A stretch of DNA of 64,000 nucleotides, taken from assembly GCF_965200405.1 (NCBI RefSeq), contig NZ_OZ241356.1:2232001-2296000 (forward strand), given 5' to 3'. The DNA comes from Glacieibacterium sp965200405 (GTDB lineage: Bacteria > Pseudomonadota > Alphaproteobacteria > Sphingomonadales > Sphingomonadaceae). Positions 1-8,350 of this stretch are shown here, one piece after another; within the stretch, counting starts at the first letter, position 1, and every line of letters starts with the position of its first letter. A model generated the notes under the pieces. It did not search any database. It was not told the origin of the DNA and saw only the letters and a program-made list of their open reading frames with translations. The translations under genes were made by a program, and so were the position numbers.

Positions 1-546
1 GGCCGCGGCACACGCCCGGCCACATCTGTAGGGCCCGGGCGGGCGACGAAGCCTATACCAATAACGCCGGCCACTCCGCTTTTGCGCTTGGCGCTACCAT
101 CCCAGTTAGCCACGGGTTGGCAGGCGATCACACGCAACGGCTACAAGTTCGAAATCGATTCTGCGCAACGGACGCGCCGGATCTCTGGAGCGATCACGCT
201 TAATCCCAGCAAGCCGCGTTCTCGGCAAACCCAAGCGCGAGCCGGGGGCACTGACCGATTGCTGACCGACGATGGCGGCCACTACATAGCTCGCCAGTTC
301 AACGGACCGACGGACGCGTTCAATCACTTTGCGCAAGACGCGGGGTTCAACCGCGGCGTCTACCGCGTCCTCGAAGGAAGATGGGCAAAGGCAAGGCTGC
401 AGGGCAAGCTGGTATCGGTCGACATCACTCCCTCATACAACGGCACCTCGACAAGACCCACCTCGGTCACCGTTGATTATCGTGTTGGTAGCGCAGAATA
501 TACGCATATATTCGCAAACAAAGTTAAGGTGAAACGAGATGATTGA
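1..546 (+). CDS. Polymorphic toxin C-terminal nuclease domain (5' partial)
   Basis: The frame is open from base 1 to a TGA at 544-546, so this is probably the C-terminal end of a larger secreted toxin that begins outside the window. A TTG at 82 is only a fallback start. The tail carries DDGGHYIARQFNGP, then a QDAGFNRG stretch and YRVLEGRWAKA. This pattern is characteristic of the DNA/RNA non-specific endonuclease domain (Endonuclease_NS_2 type) found at the C-terminus of polymorphic toxins; the His of the GGH motif is the likely catalytic residue. A Pro/Thr-rich stretch at the 5' edge may be a linker to the missing delivery region. The next gene overlaps it by 8 bases and looks like its immunity protein. 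The delivery system is not visible. Confidence 0.75.
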   Translation, partial: GRGTRPATSVGPGRATKPIPITPATPLLRLALPSQLATGWQAITRNGYKFEIDSAQRTRRISGAITLNPSKPRSRQTQARAGGTDRLLTDDGGHYIARQFNGPTDAFNHFAQDAGFNRGVYRVLEGRWAKARLQGKLVSVDITPSYNGTSTRPTSVTVDYRVGSAEYTHIFANKVKVKRDD

Positions 547-913
547 CCTTACAGCGGAGCAGATATTGAGAGAAATCGGTGAAGCCGTCGGACACGAAAC
601 AGACAGGCTTGCAAGCGAGATATTCCTGTATGTCGAAATTCAGCCAGCGGTGATTTCGCCTTCCATGTTCATGGATTACGGAGAAAAGGTAATACACCAT
701 TCCGCCTCCGAAAGGCTGACATTTCTTCTTTACGATCTTTGGCTTGCAGACCCGGAAGCTAAGCGTTGGGCCGCGATGAAGTACATCGTAAACGACGGTC
801 ACTTCGAGGCGCTTTTCACTTATCCAAACGAGATCGATCCCGAGGAAGACCAGGACGATCGTCGAGATCGCATCGTCAGCGAACGGTATCACAACAAGCA
901 AATCATCTTTTAG
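539..913 (+). CDS. Immunity protein, YezG/DUF600-like
   Basis: A 124-residue acidic protein whose ATG lies inside the last codons of the toxin gene (8-base overlap), the usual toxin-immunity layout. The C-terminal half (GHFEALFTYPNEID, then a DRRDRIV stretch and a short hydrophilic end) resembles YezG/DUF600-family immunity proteins, which bind and block nuclease toxins of this class. There is no signal peptide or membrane segment, as expected for a cytosolic antidote. GC content counted over 541-780 is about 50%, far below the surrounding genes, which points to recent acquisition. The family assignment is from remembered motif resemblance; the pairing with the toxin is inferred from position. 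Confidence 0.65.
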   Translation: MIDLTAEQILREIGEAVGHETDRLASEIFLYVEIQPAVISPSMFMDYGEKVIHHSASERLTFLLYDLWLADPEAKRWAAMKYIVNDGHFEALFTYPNEIDPEEDQDDRRDRIVSERYHNKQIIF

Positions 914-1300
914 GCGCGATATCGTCGGGGCGGACACCGCCTACGATTTGAAGTCGGGCACAGGGTGCTCGCCCAATGGCTCGGCAGTAATTTGACAGAT
1001 CGTATATGGTCCCACGCCGGCTGGCGACGCAACACTCGGCGCCACACCTGAAACTTGCCAGCCCAACTGCGCGGGCGACATTTTGCGCGACCTTGCAGGC
1101 GCCGTCACTCCGCCGACTACCGGTTGGAGGTTCGGGACCAGGGGCGGACGCGCTGTTCGACACTGGCTAGATCGAGCATGTCGAGGCTGCACGCAACTAT
1201 GTCGAACCGCACACGACGCAAGGCATTACACCCGCCGCTTCCGGGATGGAATGTCCGCCCGCCTTTGCCCCGCACCGCCCGCTGTGGCATGAGCGGCACC
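914..1300. other. Intergenic region without a convincing gene
   Basis: About 390 bases between the immunity gene and panB. Short open frames exist on both strands, but none has a recognisable domain or a good ribosome binding site. GC rises back to the chromosomal level across it, so it probably holds the boundary between the acquired toxin module and the core genome. I see no tRNA, attachment-site repeat or transposase remnant. Confidence 0.5.
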
Positions 1301-2167
1301 ATGTCCACGACCTTCACCCTCGACACCTCGACCAGCCGCGCGACACCGACGCCGGCGCCGATGAAGCGGCTGACGGTGCCGATGATCGCCAGGCGCAAGG
1401 GCGGCGAGCCGGTGGTCATGCTGACTGCCTATACGGCGCGGATGGCGCAGTTGCTCGACCGGCACTGCGACCTGCTGCTGGTCGGCGACAGCCTGGGGCA
1501 GGTGATCTATGGGCTCGACACCACGGTCAAGGTGACGCTCGACATGATGTGCGCGCACGGCGCGGCGGTGGTGCGCGGCTCCTATCATGCGGTGGTGATC
1601 GTCGACATGCCGTTCGGCAGCTATGAGGCGAGCCCGGAGCAGGCGTTCCACTCGGCCTCGCGCGTCATGGCCGAGACCGGCGCGGCCGGGGTCAAGCTGG
1701 AGGGCGGGGTGGCGATGGCGCCGACCGTCGCTTTCCTGGTCGAGCGCGGCATTCCGGTGATCGGCCATGTCGGCCTGACGCCCCAGGCGGTCAACGTGCT
1801 GGGCGGCTATGGCGCGCGCGGCAAGAGCCAGGCGGAATATGCGAAGATCGTCGACGACGCGCAGGCGATCGCGCGGGCCGGAGCCTTCGCAATCGTCGTC
1901 GAGGGCGTCGTCGAGCCGCTGGGCCGGGCGATCACGTCGAGCGTCGACTGCCTGACCATCGGCATCGGCGCCTCGCCGGCCTGTGACGGGCAGGTGCTGG
2001 TGGTCGACGACATGCTCGGGATGTTCGAGCGCACGGCGCGCTTCGTCCGCCGGTTCGACGACTTTGCCGGGCGCATCGACACCGCGGCGGCGGCCTATGC
2101 GGCGGCGGTTCGCGACCGCAGCTTCCCGGCGGAGGCCGAGCTCTACGCCCCCGTTGCCGCGGGTTAA
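1301..2167 (+). CDS. panB: 3-methyl-2-oxobutanoate hydroxymethyltransferase
   Basis: PanB (EC 2.1.2.11) transfers a hydroxymethyl group from 5,10-methylenetetrahydrofolate to 3-methyl-2-oxobutanoate, giving ketopantoate for pantothenate and CoA synthesis in the cytosol. The 288-residue product shows the family signatures LLVGDSLGQVIYG, GSYEASPEQAF, KLEGG, and GHVGLTPQAVNVLGGYGARG, with VVEGVVEPL near the active site; length is close to the usual 260-290. The frame is open further upstream, but conserved sequence begins only after ATG 1301 (ATG 1289 is the alternative, four codons longer). It is followed by the YfgM-like, bamB and der genes on the same strand with an 89-base gap, so co-transcription is possible. 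No panC or panD lies in the window. Confidence 0.95.
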   Translation: MSTTFTLDTSTSRATPTPAPMKRLTVPMIARRKGGEPVVMLTAYTARMAQLLDRHCDLLLVGDSLGQVIYGLDTTVKVTLDMMCAHGAAVVRGSYHAVVIVDMPFGSYEASPEQAFHSASRVMAETGAAGVKLEGGVAMAPTVAFLVERGIPVIGHVGLTPQAVNVLGGYGARGKSQAEYAKIVDDAQAIARAGAFAIVVEGVVEPLGRAITSSVDCLTIGIGASPACDGQVLVVDDMLGMFERTARFVRRFDDFAGRIDTAAAAYAAAVRDRSFPAEAELYAPVAAG

Positions 2168-2256
2168 TCGACCCCGCCTTATGTTTTGCGCGAAACGACG
2201 GTCATGGCTATGGTCCGCCGCGCAAACGCACCTACACATGCCTCGGAGCGACCCAA

Positions 2257-3012
2257 TTGGCCAACACTGGCGATACTGACGATTCCTTCATCCGCGAAGT
2301 CGACGAGGAATACCGGCGCGATCAACTGTCCAGCTTCTGGCGCCGTTATGGCCGTTGGCTGGTCATCGGCGTCGCCGTCCTGCTGATCGCGCTGGGTGGT
2401 TGGCTGTGGTGGAAATCGGAGCAGGCGCGCGAGGCCGGGATCGACGGCGAGCAGTTCAACCTGGCGCTGACCAAGCTGGAAACCGGCAACACGCCCGACG
2501 CGGTGCCGATCCTCGACAAGCTCGCGGCCGGCAAGACCGGTGGCTATGCGACGCTGGCCCGACTGATGCAGGCGGCAAACGCGGTCCAGGCCGGCGACAA
2601 TGGCAAGGCCGTGACGCTGTACAATGCGATCGCCGCCGACACGTCGGAGCCGCAGCCGTTCCGCGACCTGGCGACGATCAAGGCGACCCGCCTCGAGTTC
2701 GACACACTGACGCCCGCCGCCATCGTCGAGCGGATGAAGCCGTTGAGCGTGCCGGGCAATCCGTGGTTCGGCGTCGCCGGCGAGATGCGGGCGATCGCTT
2801 ATCTGCGCGACAACAAGGCACCGCTGGCAGCGCCGCTGCTCGCCGGGATCGCCGCCGACATCAGCGTGCCGCCGACCCTGCGCAACCGCGCCCAGCAGCT
2901 TGCCGCGACGATCGGGCAGGGCGTCACGACACCGGCTCCTGCCACGGCTGCCGCCACTCCGGCGGCGCCCCCTGCCGCAGCTCCCGCTGCCGCCACGCCT
3001 GGAGCGAAGTAG
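2257..3012 (+). CDS. YfgM-like membrane-anchored TPR protein
   Basis: A 251-residue protein with a short cytoplasmic N-terminus, one membrane segment at about residues 34-52 (WLVIGVAVLLIALGGWLWW), and a periplasmic tetratricopeptide-like domain (about 55-215), ending in an Ala/Pro-rich tail. This matches the YfgM/PF09976 family, a SecYEG-associated protein thought to help hand secreted proteins to periplasmic chaperones. There is no in-frame ATG, so a TTG at 2257 is used; GGAGCG at 2244-2249 is a plausible ribosome binding site, and related proteins also begin just ahead of the FIREVDEE segment. bamB starts 3 bases after its stop, a pairing also seen in enterobacteria (yfgM-bamB-der). Confidence 0.85.
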   Translation: MANTGDTDDSFIREVDEEYRRDQLSSFWRRYGRWLVIGVAVLLIALGGWLWWKSEQAREAGIDGEQFNLALTKLETGNTPDAVPILDKLAAGKTGGYATLARLMQAANAVQAGDNGKAVTLYNAIAADTSEPQPFRDLATIKATRLEFDTLTPAAIVERMKPLSVPGNPWFGVAGEMRAIAYLRDNKAPLAAPLLAGIAADISVPPTLRNRAQQLAATIGQGVTTPAPATAAATPAAPPAAAPAAATPGAK

Positions 3013-3015
3013 ATC

Positions 3016-4332
3016 ATGCGTAAGGCAAATTGGGTCGCGGTGCCGCTGGTGCTCGCACTGGCGTCGTGCGGCGTCTTCAAGACCAAGGTCAAGCCGACCA
3101 CCGTCGGCGAGCGCGTGCCGGTGCTGGATTTCGAGACCAAGGTCGAGGCCGAGGGCGAACTCGCCGACCTCAAGGTGACGCTGCCGCCGCCCGAGGTCAA
3201 CGCCGACTGGGCCCAGCCCGGCGGCTCGCCGTCAAAGGCGATGGGGCATCTCGCGGTCGGCGACACGCTGAGCCAGGCGTGGAGCGTCAGCATCGGCAAG
3301 GGCAGTTCCTCGACGGTTCGCCTCAACGCCGCGCCGATCGTGTTCGGCGGCATGGTCTATGCGGTCGACACGACGGGCACCGTCCGCTCGTTCGATGCCA
3401 CCACCGGTGCCGCCGGCTGGTCGGCGGCGATGACGGTCAAGGGGCAGGAGCAGCACGCCGCCTTCGGTGGCGGCGTCAGCGCCGGCGATGGCCGCGTCTA
3501 TGTCATCAGCGGCTTCGGCATCGCCGCGGCGTTCGACGCCAAGACCGGCGCGGAAATCTGGCGCAAGACGCTGGGTACGCCGTTCCGCGGCGCGCCGACG
3601 GTCGCCAACGGCCGCATCTATGCGCTGACCCAGGACAACCAGTTGTACGCGCTCAGCGCCGACAAGGGCGAGACCGTATGGAACGTCGCCGGCACCGTCG
3701 AGGTCGCCGGCCTGCTCGGGACCGCGGCACCGGCGTTCGCGCAGGACACGCTGGTCGTCGGTTACTCCAGCGGCGAGCTCAACGCGTTGCGCGCCGAGAA
3801 CGGCCGCACGGTCTGGGCCGACGCCCTGGCGCGCAGCGGGCGGACGACGGCGCTCAACGCGCTGACCGACATCGACGCCTCGCCGGTCATCGATCGCGGC
3901 CGGGTGTTCGCCATCGGCCACGGCGGCCGCATGGCGGCGATCGAGCTGTCGACCGGGCAGCGGGTGTGGGAGCGCAACTTCGCCGGCACCTCGACGCCCT
4001 GGGTCGTCGGCGATTTCGTCTATGCCGTGACGCTGGACGGCGAGGTCGTCTGCATGACGCGCGGCGACGGCAAGATCAAATGGGTCCAGCGGCTGCAGCG
4101 CTACACCAACATCAAGAAAAAGACCGGCGCGGTCGAATGGTCGGGCCCGGTGCTGGCCTCCGACCGGCTGCTCGTCTCGGGCTCCAACCGCGAGCTGGTG
4201 ACCCTGTCGCCGTATACCGGCAAGCCGATCTCGACGGTCAAGCTCAAGGCCGCGGCCTTCCTGCCGCCGGTGGTCGCGGGCAAGACGGTGTACCTGCTCA
4301 CCGACGACGGCAAGCTAACAGCGTATCGTTAA
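3016..4332 (+). CDS. bamB: Outer membrane assembly lipoprotein BamB
   Basis: A PQQ-type beta-propeller lipoprotein of the BAM complex, which inserts beta-barrel proteins into the outer membrane. The signal peptide ends in the lipobox LASC with Cys18 as the lipidation site. The mature 438-residue protein has repeated propeller blades, recognisable as G-x-(I/V)-x-A-(L/I)-x-(A/T)-G-x-x-x-W motifs (for example TGAEIWRKTLG, KGETVWNVAG, ENGRTVWAD and TGQRVWERN). It sits between the YfgM-like gene (3-base gap) and der (27-base gap), the conserved order in proteobacteria. It is longer than the roughly 390 residues of E. coli BamB because of an N-terminal stretch of about 70 residues before the first blade. 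Confidence 0.93.
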   Translation: MRKANWVAVPLVLALASCGVFKTKVKPTTVGERVPVLDFETKVEAEGELADLKVTLPPPEVNADWAQPGGSPSKAMGHLAVGDTLSQAWSVSIGKGSSSTVRLNAAPIVFGGMVYAVDTTGTVRSFDATTGAAGWSAAMTVKGQEQHAAFGGGVSAGDGRVYVISGFGIAAAFDAKTGAEIWRKTLGTPFRGAPTVANGRIYALTQDNQLYALSADKGETVWNVAGTVEVAGLLGTAAPAFAQDTLVVGYSSGELNALRAENGRTVWADALARSGRTTALNALTDIDASPVIDRGRVFAIGHGGRMAAIELSTGQRVWERNFAGTSTPWVVGDFVYAVTLDGEVVCMTRGDGKIKWVQRLQRYTNIKKKTGAVEWSGPVLASDRLLVSGSNRELVTLSPYTGKPISTVKLKAAAFLPPVVAGKTVYLLTDDGKLTAYR

Positions 4333-4339
4333 AGGCCAA

Positions 4340-4357
4340 GGGGCTGTAAGAGGCCCC
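4340..4357 (+). promoter_or_regulatory. Small hairpin enclosing the der ribosome binding site
   Basis: GGGGC at 4340-4344 can pair with GCCCC at 4353-4357, leaving an 8-base loop that contains most of the AAGAGG Shine-Dalgarno-like sequence (4348-4353) six bases before the der ATG. The stem is only 5 bp, so it could tune translation modestly or mean nothing. Confidence 0.3.
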
Positions 4358-4359
4358 GC

Positions 4360-5748
4360 ATGTCCACCCCGATCAAACCAATAGTCGTCATCGTCGGTCG
4401 CCCGAACGTCGGCAAGTCCACCCTGTTCAACCGCCTCGTCGGCCGCCGCCTGGCCCTGGTCGACGACACGCCCGGCGTCACCCGCGACCGTCGCGAGGGC
4501 GCGGCGTCGCTGTTCGACCTCGACTTCACCATCGTCGACACCGCTGGCTTCGAGGATGCCGACGCCGCCAGCCTGGCGGGCCGGATGCGCGCCCAGACCG
4601 ATGCCGCGCTCGGCCATGCCGATGTCGCGCTGCTGGTCTTCGACGCCCGCGCCGGCGTGACGCCGCTCGACCGGCATTTCGGCCAGTGGCTGCGCGGTCA
4701 CAACATGAAGGTCCTGCTGGTCGCCAACAAGGCGGAAGGGCGCGCTGCCGAGGGCGGCGTCGCCGAAAGCTACGAACTGGGCTACGGCGAGCCGATCCAG
4801 ATCTCCGCCGAGCACGGCGAGGGCCTCGCCGACCTGTACGAAGCGCTGATGCCGATCCTCGACCCGATCATCGCGGCGAACGTCGTGCCCGAGGACACCG
4901 ACCCCGACGAGAGCGAGGAGGCCGAGGCCGCCCGCCGCTATGCAGAGCCGCTGAAGCTCGCCATCGTCGGCCGCCCGAACGCCGGCAAGTCGACGCTGAT
5001 CAACAAGCTGCTCGGCGAGGACCGGCTGGTCGTCGGTCCCGAGGCGGGGATCACCCGCGATTCGATCGCCATCGACTGGGAATACAATGGCCGCGACGTC
5101 CGGCTGGTCGACACCGCCGGCCTGCGTAAGCGCGCCAAGGTCGTCGACAAGCTGGAGCGCATGTCCGCCGTCGACACCAAGCACGCCGTCGACTTCGCCG
5201 AGGTCGTGGTGCTGCTGCTCGACGCGACGCTGGGCCTGGAGTCGCAGGACCTGCGCATCGCCGACCTGGTGATCAGCGAGGGGCGCGGCCTGATCATCGC
5301 GCTCAACAAATGGGACGTCGCCGCCGACCAGTCGAAGCTGTTCCAGGGCGTCCGCAAGGCGCTGGACGAGGGACTGGCGCAGATCAAGGGCGTGCCGCTG
5401 CTCACCGTCTCCGGCCAGACCGGGCGCGGCCTCGACGTGCTGATGAAGGTCGCGTTCGAGGCGCGTGATGCGTGGAGCCGGCGCGTCCCGACCTCCGGTC
5501 TCAACCGCTGGTTCGAGGCGACCATCGACCGCAACCCGCCGCCGGCCCCCAAGGGCCGCCGCATCAAGCTGCGCTACGTCACCCAGGTCGCGAGCCGCCC
5601 GCCGACCTTCGTGGTCTTCGGCAACCGCACCGACGAGCTGCCCGAGAGCTATCGCCGCTACCTCGTCAATGGCCTGCGCGACGAACTCGGCTTCGAGGGC
5701 GTGCCGATCCGCCTGACCTTCCGCGGCAGCAAGAACCCCTTCGACTGA
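4360..5748 (+). CDS. der: Ribosome-assembly GTPase Der (EngA)
   Basis: Der has two tandem GTPase domains and a C-terminal KH-like domain and helps assemble the 50S ribosomal subunit. The 462-residue protein shows G1 GRPNVGKST at residues 13-21 with DTAGF and NKAE for domain 1, then an acidic linker (about residues 175-195) and GRPNAGKST, DTAGLRKRAK and NKWD for domain 2. The KH-like end includes RIKLRYVTQ and FRGSKNPF, both typical of the family. Length is normal. It closes the YfgM-bamB-der group; the ribosome binding site lies in a possible hairpin. Confidence 0.97.
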   Translation: MSTPIKPIVVIVGRPNVGKSTLFNRLVGRRLALVDDTPGVTRDRREGAASLFDLDFTIVDTAGFEDADAASLAGRMRAQTDAALGHADVALLVFDARAGVTPLDRHFGQWLRGHNMKVLLVANKAEGRAAEGGVAESYELGYGEPIQISAEHGEGLADLYEALMPILDPIIAANVVPEDTDPDESEEAEAARRYAEPLKLAIVGRPNAGKSTLINKLLGEDRLVVGPEAGITRDSIAIDWEYNGRDVRLVDTAGLRKRAKVVDKLERMSAVDTKHAVDFAEVVVLLLDATLGLESQDLRIADLVISEGRGLIIALNKWDVAADQSKLFQGVRKALDEGLAQIKGVPLLTVSGQTGRGLDVLMKVAFEARDAWSRRVPTSGLNRWFEATIDRNPPPAPKGRRIKLRYVTQVASRPPTFVVFGNRTDELPESYRRYLVNGLRDELGFEGVPIRLTFRGSKNPFD

Positions 5749-5795
5749 CGCGACGAGCGGGACAGCATTCAGTGAAGCCAGAGAGTGGTGCAGGC

Positions 5796-6440
5796 ATGAA
5801 CGACCGGGTGCTCTACGATTATTGGCGCTCGTCGGCGTCGTATCGGGTGCGGATCGCGCTGGCGATCAAGGGGCTGGATTACACCGCCAAGCCGGTCGAC
5901 CTGCGCAGCGGCGCGCAGTCCGGCGTCGGCTTCACCATGCTCAACCCGCAGGGGCTGGTGCCGCTGCTGATCGACGGCGACGTGGCGATCAACCAGAGCC
6001 TCGCGATCATCGAATGGCTGGAGGAAACGCATCCCGAGCCGTCGCTGCTGCCCGGCGACGCGACCGCCCGGGCGCGCATCCGGGCCGCCGCGCTGACCAT
6101 CGTCGCCGACGTCCATCCGATCAACAACCTCCGCGTCCTCAAGTATCTGAAGAGCGAACTGGGACAGGAGCAGGAGGCGATCGACACCTGGGGCCGGCAC
6201 TGGATCGAGCTTGGCCTGTCGGCGCTGGAGGAGATCGCGGAAGGCTCGCCCGGCCCGTTCCTGTTCGGCGCGCAGGTGACGCTCGCCGACGTCTGCCTGG
6301 TGCCGCAGATGTACAATGCCCGCCGCTTGCAGGCCGATGTTGCGCGCTTCCCCAAGCTGGGTAACATCGACAAGCGGCTGAACGGCCTCAAGGCCTTCCA
6401 GCAAGCGCGTCCGGAACGCCAGCCGGGGGCGGATCAATAA
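5796..6440 (+). CDS. maiA: Maleylacetoacetate isomerase (zeta-class GST)
   Basis: A 214-residue glutathione-dependent isomerase that converts maleylacetoacetate to fumarylacetoacetate in tyrosine/phenylalanine (homogentisate) breakdown. The thioredoxin-like N-terminal domain has the zeta signature SSASYRVR at residues 12-19, which supplies the catalytic Ser, plus NPQGLVPLL and the glutathione-binding NQSLAIIEWLEE. The all-helical C-terminal domain has ADVCLVPQMYNARR. No other homogentisate-pathway gene is adjacent, so the substrate is taken from family similarity alone. Frame and conservation support ATG 5796 as the start. It is followed by the SMP-30 gene after 19 bases. Confidence 0.85.
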   Translation: MNDRVLYDYWRSSASYRVRIALAIKGLDYTAKPVDLRSGAQSGVGFTMLNPQGLVPLLIDGDVAINQSLAIIEWLEETHPEPSLLPGDATARARIRAAALTIVADVHPINNLRVLKYLKSELGQEQEAIDTWGRHWIELGLSALEEIAEGSPGPFLFGAQVTLADVCLVPQMYNARRLQADVARFPKLGNIDKRLNGLKAFQQARPERQPGADQ

Positions 6441-6459
6441 CGGCGGGGGGAGAAGCGCC

Positions 6460-7377
6460 GTGCATCCACACACCATCGTCGCCGAGGGGCTGCAGTTTCC
6501 CGAAGGCCCGGTGTGGTGCGAGGACGGCTCGATCATCGTCGTCGAGATCAAGGCGGGGCGACTGACCCGTATCCACCCGGACGGCCGTACCGAAGTCATC
6601 GCCACGCCCGGCGGCGGCCCAAACGGTGCCGCGATCGGCCCCGATGGCGCGCTGTACCTGTGCAACAACGGCGGCTTCGAATGGAGCGAGATGGGCGGCA
6701 TGACGCTGCCCGGCGGCGCCGCGGCCGATTATGCCACCGGACGGATCGAGCGCGTCGACCTGCGCACCGGCACGGTCGAGCGATTGTACGCTGAGTGTGA
6801 CGGCGTTGCGCTGTCAGGGCCGAACGACATCGTCTTCGACGCGGATGGCGGCTTCTGGTTCACCGACCTCGGCAAGCATTTCCATGCGCACACCAGCCAC
6901 GGTGGGCTGTTCCATGCCCGCGCCGACGGCTCCCGCATCACCTGCGCCGTCCGTGGTCCGAACCTCAACGGCGTCGGCCTGTCGCCCGATGGCCGCACCG
7001 TCTATGCCGCGCACACGCAGGAGCGGCTGGTGCTGGCGTTCGACATCACCGGCCCCGGCAGCGTCGCGCCGTCGCCGCTGCCCGCGCTGCCCGGCCGGGT
7101 GGTGACCAGCTTTCCCGGCCGCGTGCTGCTCGACAGCCTGGCGATCGAGGCGGACGGCAACATCGCCCAGGCGACGCTGGTCGAGCATCCCGGCGTCTGC
7201 TCGATCGACCCGGCCACCGGCGCGCAGGCGTTCTTCGACTTCCCCGACCTGCTGACCACCAACATCTGCTTCGGCGGCGGCGACATGATGGACGCCTGGG
7301 TGACGCTGTCCTCGACCGGCAAGCTGGCGCGCTGCCGCTGGCCGCGTCCGGGCCTGCGGCTGGCGCATTACTGTTGA
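6460..7377 (+). CDS. SMP-30/gluconolactonase family lactonase
   Basis: A 305-residue six-bladed propeller hydrolase of the SMP-30/gluconolactonase/LRE family, which opens sugar or other lactones using one divalent metal. Visible family marks are FPEGPVW (metal-binding Glu near residue 15), GGGPNGAAIGPDGALYLCNNGG, SGPNDIVFDADGGFWFTDLG (metal-binding Asn), and NLNGVGLSPDGRTVY. It uses GTG at 6460, with a good GGGGAGA ribosome binding site at 6447-6453. There is no signal peptide, so it is probably cytosolic. It could supply a sugar-acid pathway together with the Gfo/Idh sugar dehydrogenase at 56656-57597, but they are 50 kb apart and the substrate is unknown. Confidence 0.8.
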   Translation: MHPHTIVAEGLQFPEGPVWCEDGSIIVVEIKAGRLTRIHPDGRTEVIATPGGGPNGAAIGPDGALYLCNNGGFEWSEMGGMTLPGGAAADYATGRIERVDLRTGTVERLYAECDGVALSGPNDIVFDADGGFWFTDLGKHFHAHTSHGGLFHARADGSRITCAVRGPNLNGVGLSPDGRTVYAAHTQERLVLAFDITGPGSVAPSPLPALPGRVVTSFPGRVLLDSLAIEADGNIAQATLVEHPGVCSIDPATGAQAFFDFPDLLTTNICFGGGDMMDAWVTLSSTGKLARCRWPRPGLRLAHYC

Positions 7378-7453
7378 GCCGCAAAGCGGAGCTTTCGGGC
7401 AGCATCCGCTTGGTTGCTGGTCAACCACGGCGAAATGATCGACACGACGCCGG

Positions 7454-8350
7454 ATGACGCTGACCCACCTCGACCGGCTCGAAGCCGAGGCCATTCACAT
7501 CCTGCGCGAGACCGTCGCCGAGGCCGAGAACCCGGTGATGCTGTACTCGATCGGCAAGGATTCCGCCGTGATGCTGCACCTGGCGAAGAAGGCGTTCTAT
7601 CCGGCGCCGCCGCCGTTCCCGCTGCTCCACGTCGACACCAGCTGGAAATTCCGCGCGATGTACGACCTGCGCGAAAAGGCGGCCGACGCGGCGGGCATGA
7701 AGCTGCTGGTCTGGAAGAACCCCGATGCGGTGGCGCGCGGCATCAACCCGTTCGATCACGGCTCGGCGGTGCATACCGACCTGTGGAAGACGCAGGGGCT
7801 GAAGCAGGCGCTCGACCATTACAAGTTCGACGTCGCCTTTGGCGGTGCCCGCCGCGACGAGGAGAAGAGCCGCGCCAAGGAGCGCATCTTCAGCTTCCGC
7901 TCCGCCAGCCACGGCTGGGACCCCAAGGCGCAGCGCCCCGAATTGTGGCGCCTCTACAATGCCCGCAAGCACCCGGGCGAGAGCATCCGCGTCTTCCCGC
8001 TGTCGAACTGGACCGAGCTCGACGTCTGGCAGTACATCGCCGCCGAAAAGATCGACATCGTCGACCTGTACTTCGCCGCCGACCGCCCGGTCGTCGAGCA
8101 GGACGGCATGCTGGTCATGGTCGACGACGAGCGCTTTCCGCTGAACGGCCGGGTGCCTGAAATGCGCTCGGTGCGCTTCCGGACTTTGGGCTGCTACCCG
8201 CTGACCGGCGCGGTCGAGAGCGACGCGACGACGCTTCCCGACGTGATCCGCGAGATGCTGCTGACCACCACATCCGAGCGGCAGGGCCGGGCGATCGACC
8301 GCGACGCCTCCGCCAGCATGGAGCTGAAGAAGCGCGAGGGCTATTTCTGA
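7454..8350 (+). CDS. cysD: Sulfate adenylyltransferase subunit 2
   Basis: CysD is the PP-loop ATP pyrophosphatase subunit of ATP sulfurylase. With CysN it makes adenosine 5'-phosphosulfate in assimilatory sulfate reduction. The 298-residue protein carries the PP-loop SIGKDSAVMLHLA (residues 33-45), LLHVDTSWKF, GGARRDEEKSRAKER, FPLSNWTELDVWQYI and RFRTLGCYPLTGA, all typical. Its stop overlaps the cysNC start (TGATG at 8348-8352), so the subunits are translationally coupled. No cysH, cysI or cysG is in the window. Confidence 0.96.
   Translation: MTLTHLDRLEAEAIHILRETVAEAENPVMLYSIGKDSAVMLHLAKKAFYPAPPPFPLLHVDTSWKFRAMYDLREKAADAAGMKLLVWKNPDAVARGINPFDHGSAVHTDLWKTQGLKQALDHYKFDVAFGGARRDEEKSRAKERIFSFRSASHGWDPKAQRPELWRLYNARKHPGESIRVFPLSNWTELDVWQYIAAEKIDIVDLYFAADRPVVEQDGMLVMVDDERFPLNGRVPEMRSVRFRTLGCYPLTGAVESDATTLPDVIREMLLTTTSERQGRAIDRDASASMELKKREGYF

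Noticed and set aside
914..1300. Minus-strand frame at 941-1192 as a gene
   Set aside because: No recognisable domain, no ribosome binding site, and the translation is Pro/Ala/Arg-rich as expected by chance.
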